Positions 63,701 to 64,000 of a DNA stretch of 64,000 bases are shown here, piece by piece (positions within the stretch are counted from its first letter, which is position 1; every line of letters starts with the position of its first letter). This DNA is from Cristatella mucedo (taxonomy: Eukaryota > Bryozoa > Phylactolaemata > Cristatellidae), in assembly GCA_009760855.2 (NCBI GenBank), contig WPIO01000047.1:2868001-2932000 (forward strand), given 5' to 3'. The translations under genes and the position numbers were made by a program. Under the pieces are notes generated by a model. The model saw only the letters and a program-made list of their open reading frames with translations. It was not told the DNA's origin and did no database searches.

Positions 63701-64000
63701 GATGCCAGTGGTGACTGGCTCATTCAGCTGGTAGCACTGCAGACAGAACTACAACACTTCGAGACCTTGCGCAGTTGTTCATGATTGATATTAGTAATTC
63801 AGCAGAGTTTACTAGGCTGCCTAAGAGTGGCATCTTCCTGCTGGTTTCAAAACAGAAGCCTCTGCTCACCTGCTGTCAAAGCAGATCTCTTACCCTAGGC
63901 GCAGGATGATGCCTGCAGGCAGATGAGGTTTGGAGTTGTGTTGTGTGAAGAAAAGAAAGCAAGGATATATAGTTCAGGATGTTTGGCGATGGAAAGAGTC
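51671..64000 (+). CDS. UTP15: U3 snoRNA-associated protein 15 (SSU processome WD40 protein), 5' part
   Basis: Three exons in phase (51671-51763, 54674-54766, 62472-62656) encode the first 123 residues of a UTP15 orthologue; the rest lies beyond the window. The N-terminus reads MAAAAFKKVHVL, then TPDVLYWKDFE, then EYGAITCVSFSPVEPYCYAV and TNSSR, then VQVYSCQTHKPEKTISKF, RCDGRLLVAGGDDGLVKTFD and LRTFKGHA, closely following the human protein's order and exon-scale spacing. The last part is a WD40 repeat. UTP15 belongs to the t-UTP/UtpA subcomplex, acts in the nucleolus, supports rDNA transcription and is needed for 18S rRNA processing. The introns (2.9 and 7.7 kb) are loaded with transposons. 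Family assignment is strong; splice sites are predictions. Confidence 0.9.
52215..53135 (+). mobile_element. LINE-A copy in UTP15 intron 1
   Basis: Broken frames encode LVADLHWLPVKQRIDFKDPS and FRSLHSLAPACLWGLLP; 3' end with ctagaaggagattgagttt and (ATT)n-like tail. Confidence 0.82.
53675..53812 (+). mobile_element. SINE-1 copy, best preserved
   Basis: Head cccagtggttaaggtgctcg (A box), B-box region gtcgtgggctcgagccccg, then gcatatgtgaatcgcctgaa and the hairpin atagagattaagttctctta followed by gggcgct. I use it as the reference for the family. Confidence 0.85.
54290..54334. mobile_element. hAT terminal remnant
   Basis: taaaggggtctgtgacttct and aaaagattgagaaccactg resemble the right end of a SPIN-like or related hAT element. 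No left end was found. Confidence 0.4.
54674..54766 (+). CDS. UTP15: UTP15 exon 2
   Basis: 31 codons, phase 0 to 0, acceptor gtttactttag, donor gtaagt. FPITKKEYGAITCVSFSP and PYCYAVTNSSR correspond to the first propeller strand region of UTP15. Confidence 0.92.
55487..55757 (+). mobile_element. LINE-B 3' end nested in the Tc1-like element
   Basis: ctgccgactatggctcatcc through tggagttacagacggagata matches the 3' end of the LINE-B copy at 20.2-20.5 kb, here ending in (CAA)n. Confidence 0.8.
55985..56130 (+). mobile_element. SINE-2 copy nested in the Tc1-like element
   Basis: cagtagttaaggtgctcgct, tttcacgacagaggttgtgg, gctaactgcaagcattggtg and ggctcttctgccac align with the other SINE-2 copies. 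Confidence 0.75.
56900..56947. repeat. (TG)n-(TA)n microsatellite
   Basis: Short TG run followed by about 28 bp of TA. Confidence 0.9.
57635..57796 (-). mobile_element. SINE-2 copy
   Basis: Minus strand, close to the copy at 50.6 kb: cgccacttgcagtggcgata internal block and the accession end gtgtgccatcacggct on the plus strand. Confidence 0.82.
57905..58198. mobile_element. hAT-like MITE copy 3 (294 bp)
   Basis: Starts CATTGGCAGAGCCAGAGGGG and ends with the inverse of CAGTGGCAGGACCAGG. Flanking octamers CCTTGTGT and CCTTGGTT match at 6 of 8 positions, consistent with an old 8-bp target duplication. Confidence 0.65.
58215..58268 (+). mobile_element. SINE-1/LINE-A type 3' tail, solo
   Basis: aaagtgccttggcagattaa and gttcttttggggtgctat are a diverged copy of the shared tail. 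Confidence 0.4.
58400..60860. repeat. Highly diverged tandem repeat array, unit about 150-195 bp
   Basis: A core reading roughly GCAATCGACTGCAACGGCCC followed by GGGCCAATACCGAAATCC recurs about 13 times, near 58610, 58769, 58945, 59128, 59325, 59483, 59651, 59983, 60152, 60305, 60437, 60602 and 60838. Between the cores, shared words such as gctctaattgtgattgca and acccacaatttcact recur. Copies are too diverged for a simple satellite. Entirely within UTP15 intron 2. Confidence 0.75.
60861..61324. other. UTP15 intron 2, no recognised content
   Basis: Nothing recognised between the tandem array and the LINE-A tail. Confidence 0.4.
61325..61405 (-). mobile_element. LINE-A 3' tail, solo
   Basis: caacaataataaagcttata, acaccctgagggaactgaat and cagtttcaaggcacttt are the inverted LINE-A terminus. 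Confidence 0.55.
61558..61744. mobile_element. SPIN-like hAT MITE, copy 2 (187 bp)
   Basis: Same length as copy 1. Starts CAGCATCTCTCAACCTGTGG, contains GACCCTTTCACAGG, ACCATCGGAAAACAC and GTATTAAAGGGTTACAG, ends AGGTTGAGAACCACTA. It is flanked on both sides by an identical 8-bp duplication TGCTAGAC (61550-61557 and 61745-61752), the hallmark of hAT insertion. Confidence 0.9.
61753..62471. other. UTP15 intron 2, last part, no recognised content
   Basis: No exon or repeat copy recognised before exon 3. Confidence 0.4.
62472..62656 (+). CDS. UTP15: UTP15 exon 3 (WD40 repeat)
   Basis: Acceptor cattcag, donor gtgagt, ends in phase 2. EKTISKFREAAYSGRFRCDG and LLVAGGDDGLVKTFDVSTKS form a WD repeat (FD replaces WD), followed by FKGHA, the start of the next repeat. 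The next exon is outside the window. Confidence 0.95.
63241..63362 (+). mobile_element. LINE-A tail joined to truncated SINE-2
   Basis: An inverted LINE-A tail (ataataatgatgcacttgat, aaagtgccct) at 63241-63284 is directly followed by a SINE-2 head (gagccgtgatggcacacta, ggtaaggcggttgctttc) that stops after the B-box region. Confidence 0.65.
63363..64000. other. UTP15 intron 3, no recognised content
   Basis: No further UTP15 exon recognised up to the window end. Confidence 0.4.

Overview
The window is a stretch of a repeat-rich animal nuclear genome: genes are split into many short exons with GT-AG introns, non-LTR retrotransposon debris is dense, tRNA-derived SINEs and DNA-transposon remnants are common, and there are long microsatellites. 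Nothing points to bacteria or plants. A receptor that combines F5/8C, WSC and many C-type lectin domains suggests an invertebrate metazoan; I cannot name the phylum from sequence alone.

Region 1 (1 to about 40.1 kb, + strand) is the 3' part of one large gene for a type I membrane receptor resembling the mannose-receptor family. I could chain 35 coding exons whose phases agree throughout, giving 5310 nt (1769 residues plus stop). The order is F5/8 type C (discoidin) - WSC - eight C-type lectin-like domains (CTLDs) - fibronectin type II - a ninth CTLD - Thr/Pro/Ser stalk - one transmembrane helix - a 64-residue tail carrying an FxNxxY-type internalisation motif. Only CTLD4 and CTLD5 have both EPN and WND, so only they look like classical Ca2+/mannose-type sites. 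The 5' end lies before the window.

Region 2 (about 40.1 to 51.6 kb) is intergenic. It holds a TA microsatellite, a near-continuous cluster of LINE-A fragments in alternating orientation (42.3-48.6 kb), a degenerate telomere-like block, an unrecognised broken reading frame on the minus strand (49.4-50.5 kb) and a SINE.

Region 3 (51.67 kb to the window end, + strand) is the 5' part of a UTP15 orthologue (WD40 protein of the small-subunit processome). Three exons are visible, separated by introns of 2.9 and 7.7 kb and continuing past the end. Its introns hold a LINE-A copy, a broken Tc1-like transposon with nested insertions, a hAT-type MITE, a SPIN-like hAT MITE with a perfect 8-bp target duplication, and about 2.4 kb of very diverged tandem repeat.

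Repeat families were defined here by comparing copies within the window. LINE-A and LINE-B are CR1/L2-like non-LTR elements. SINE-1 is a tRNA-like head joined to a LINE-A-like 3' hairpin. SINE-2 is a second tRNA-like family. Others are a ~300-bp hAT-like MITE (three copies), a 187-bp SPIN-like hAT MITE (two full copies), one pogo-like element and one Tc1-like element. The most notable observations are the receptor architecture, the SPIN-like elements (a family known for horizontal transfer), the LINE-A/SINE-1 shared 3' end, and a receptor splice donor that seems to come from SINE-2.
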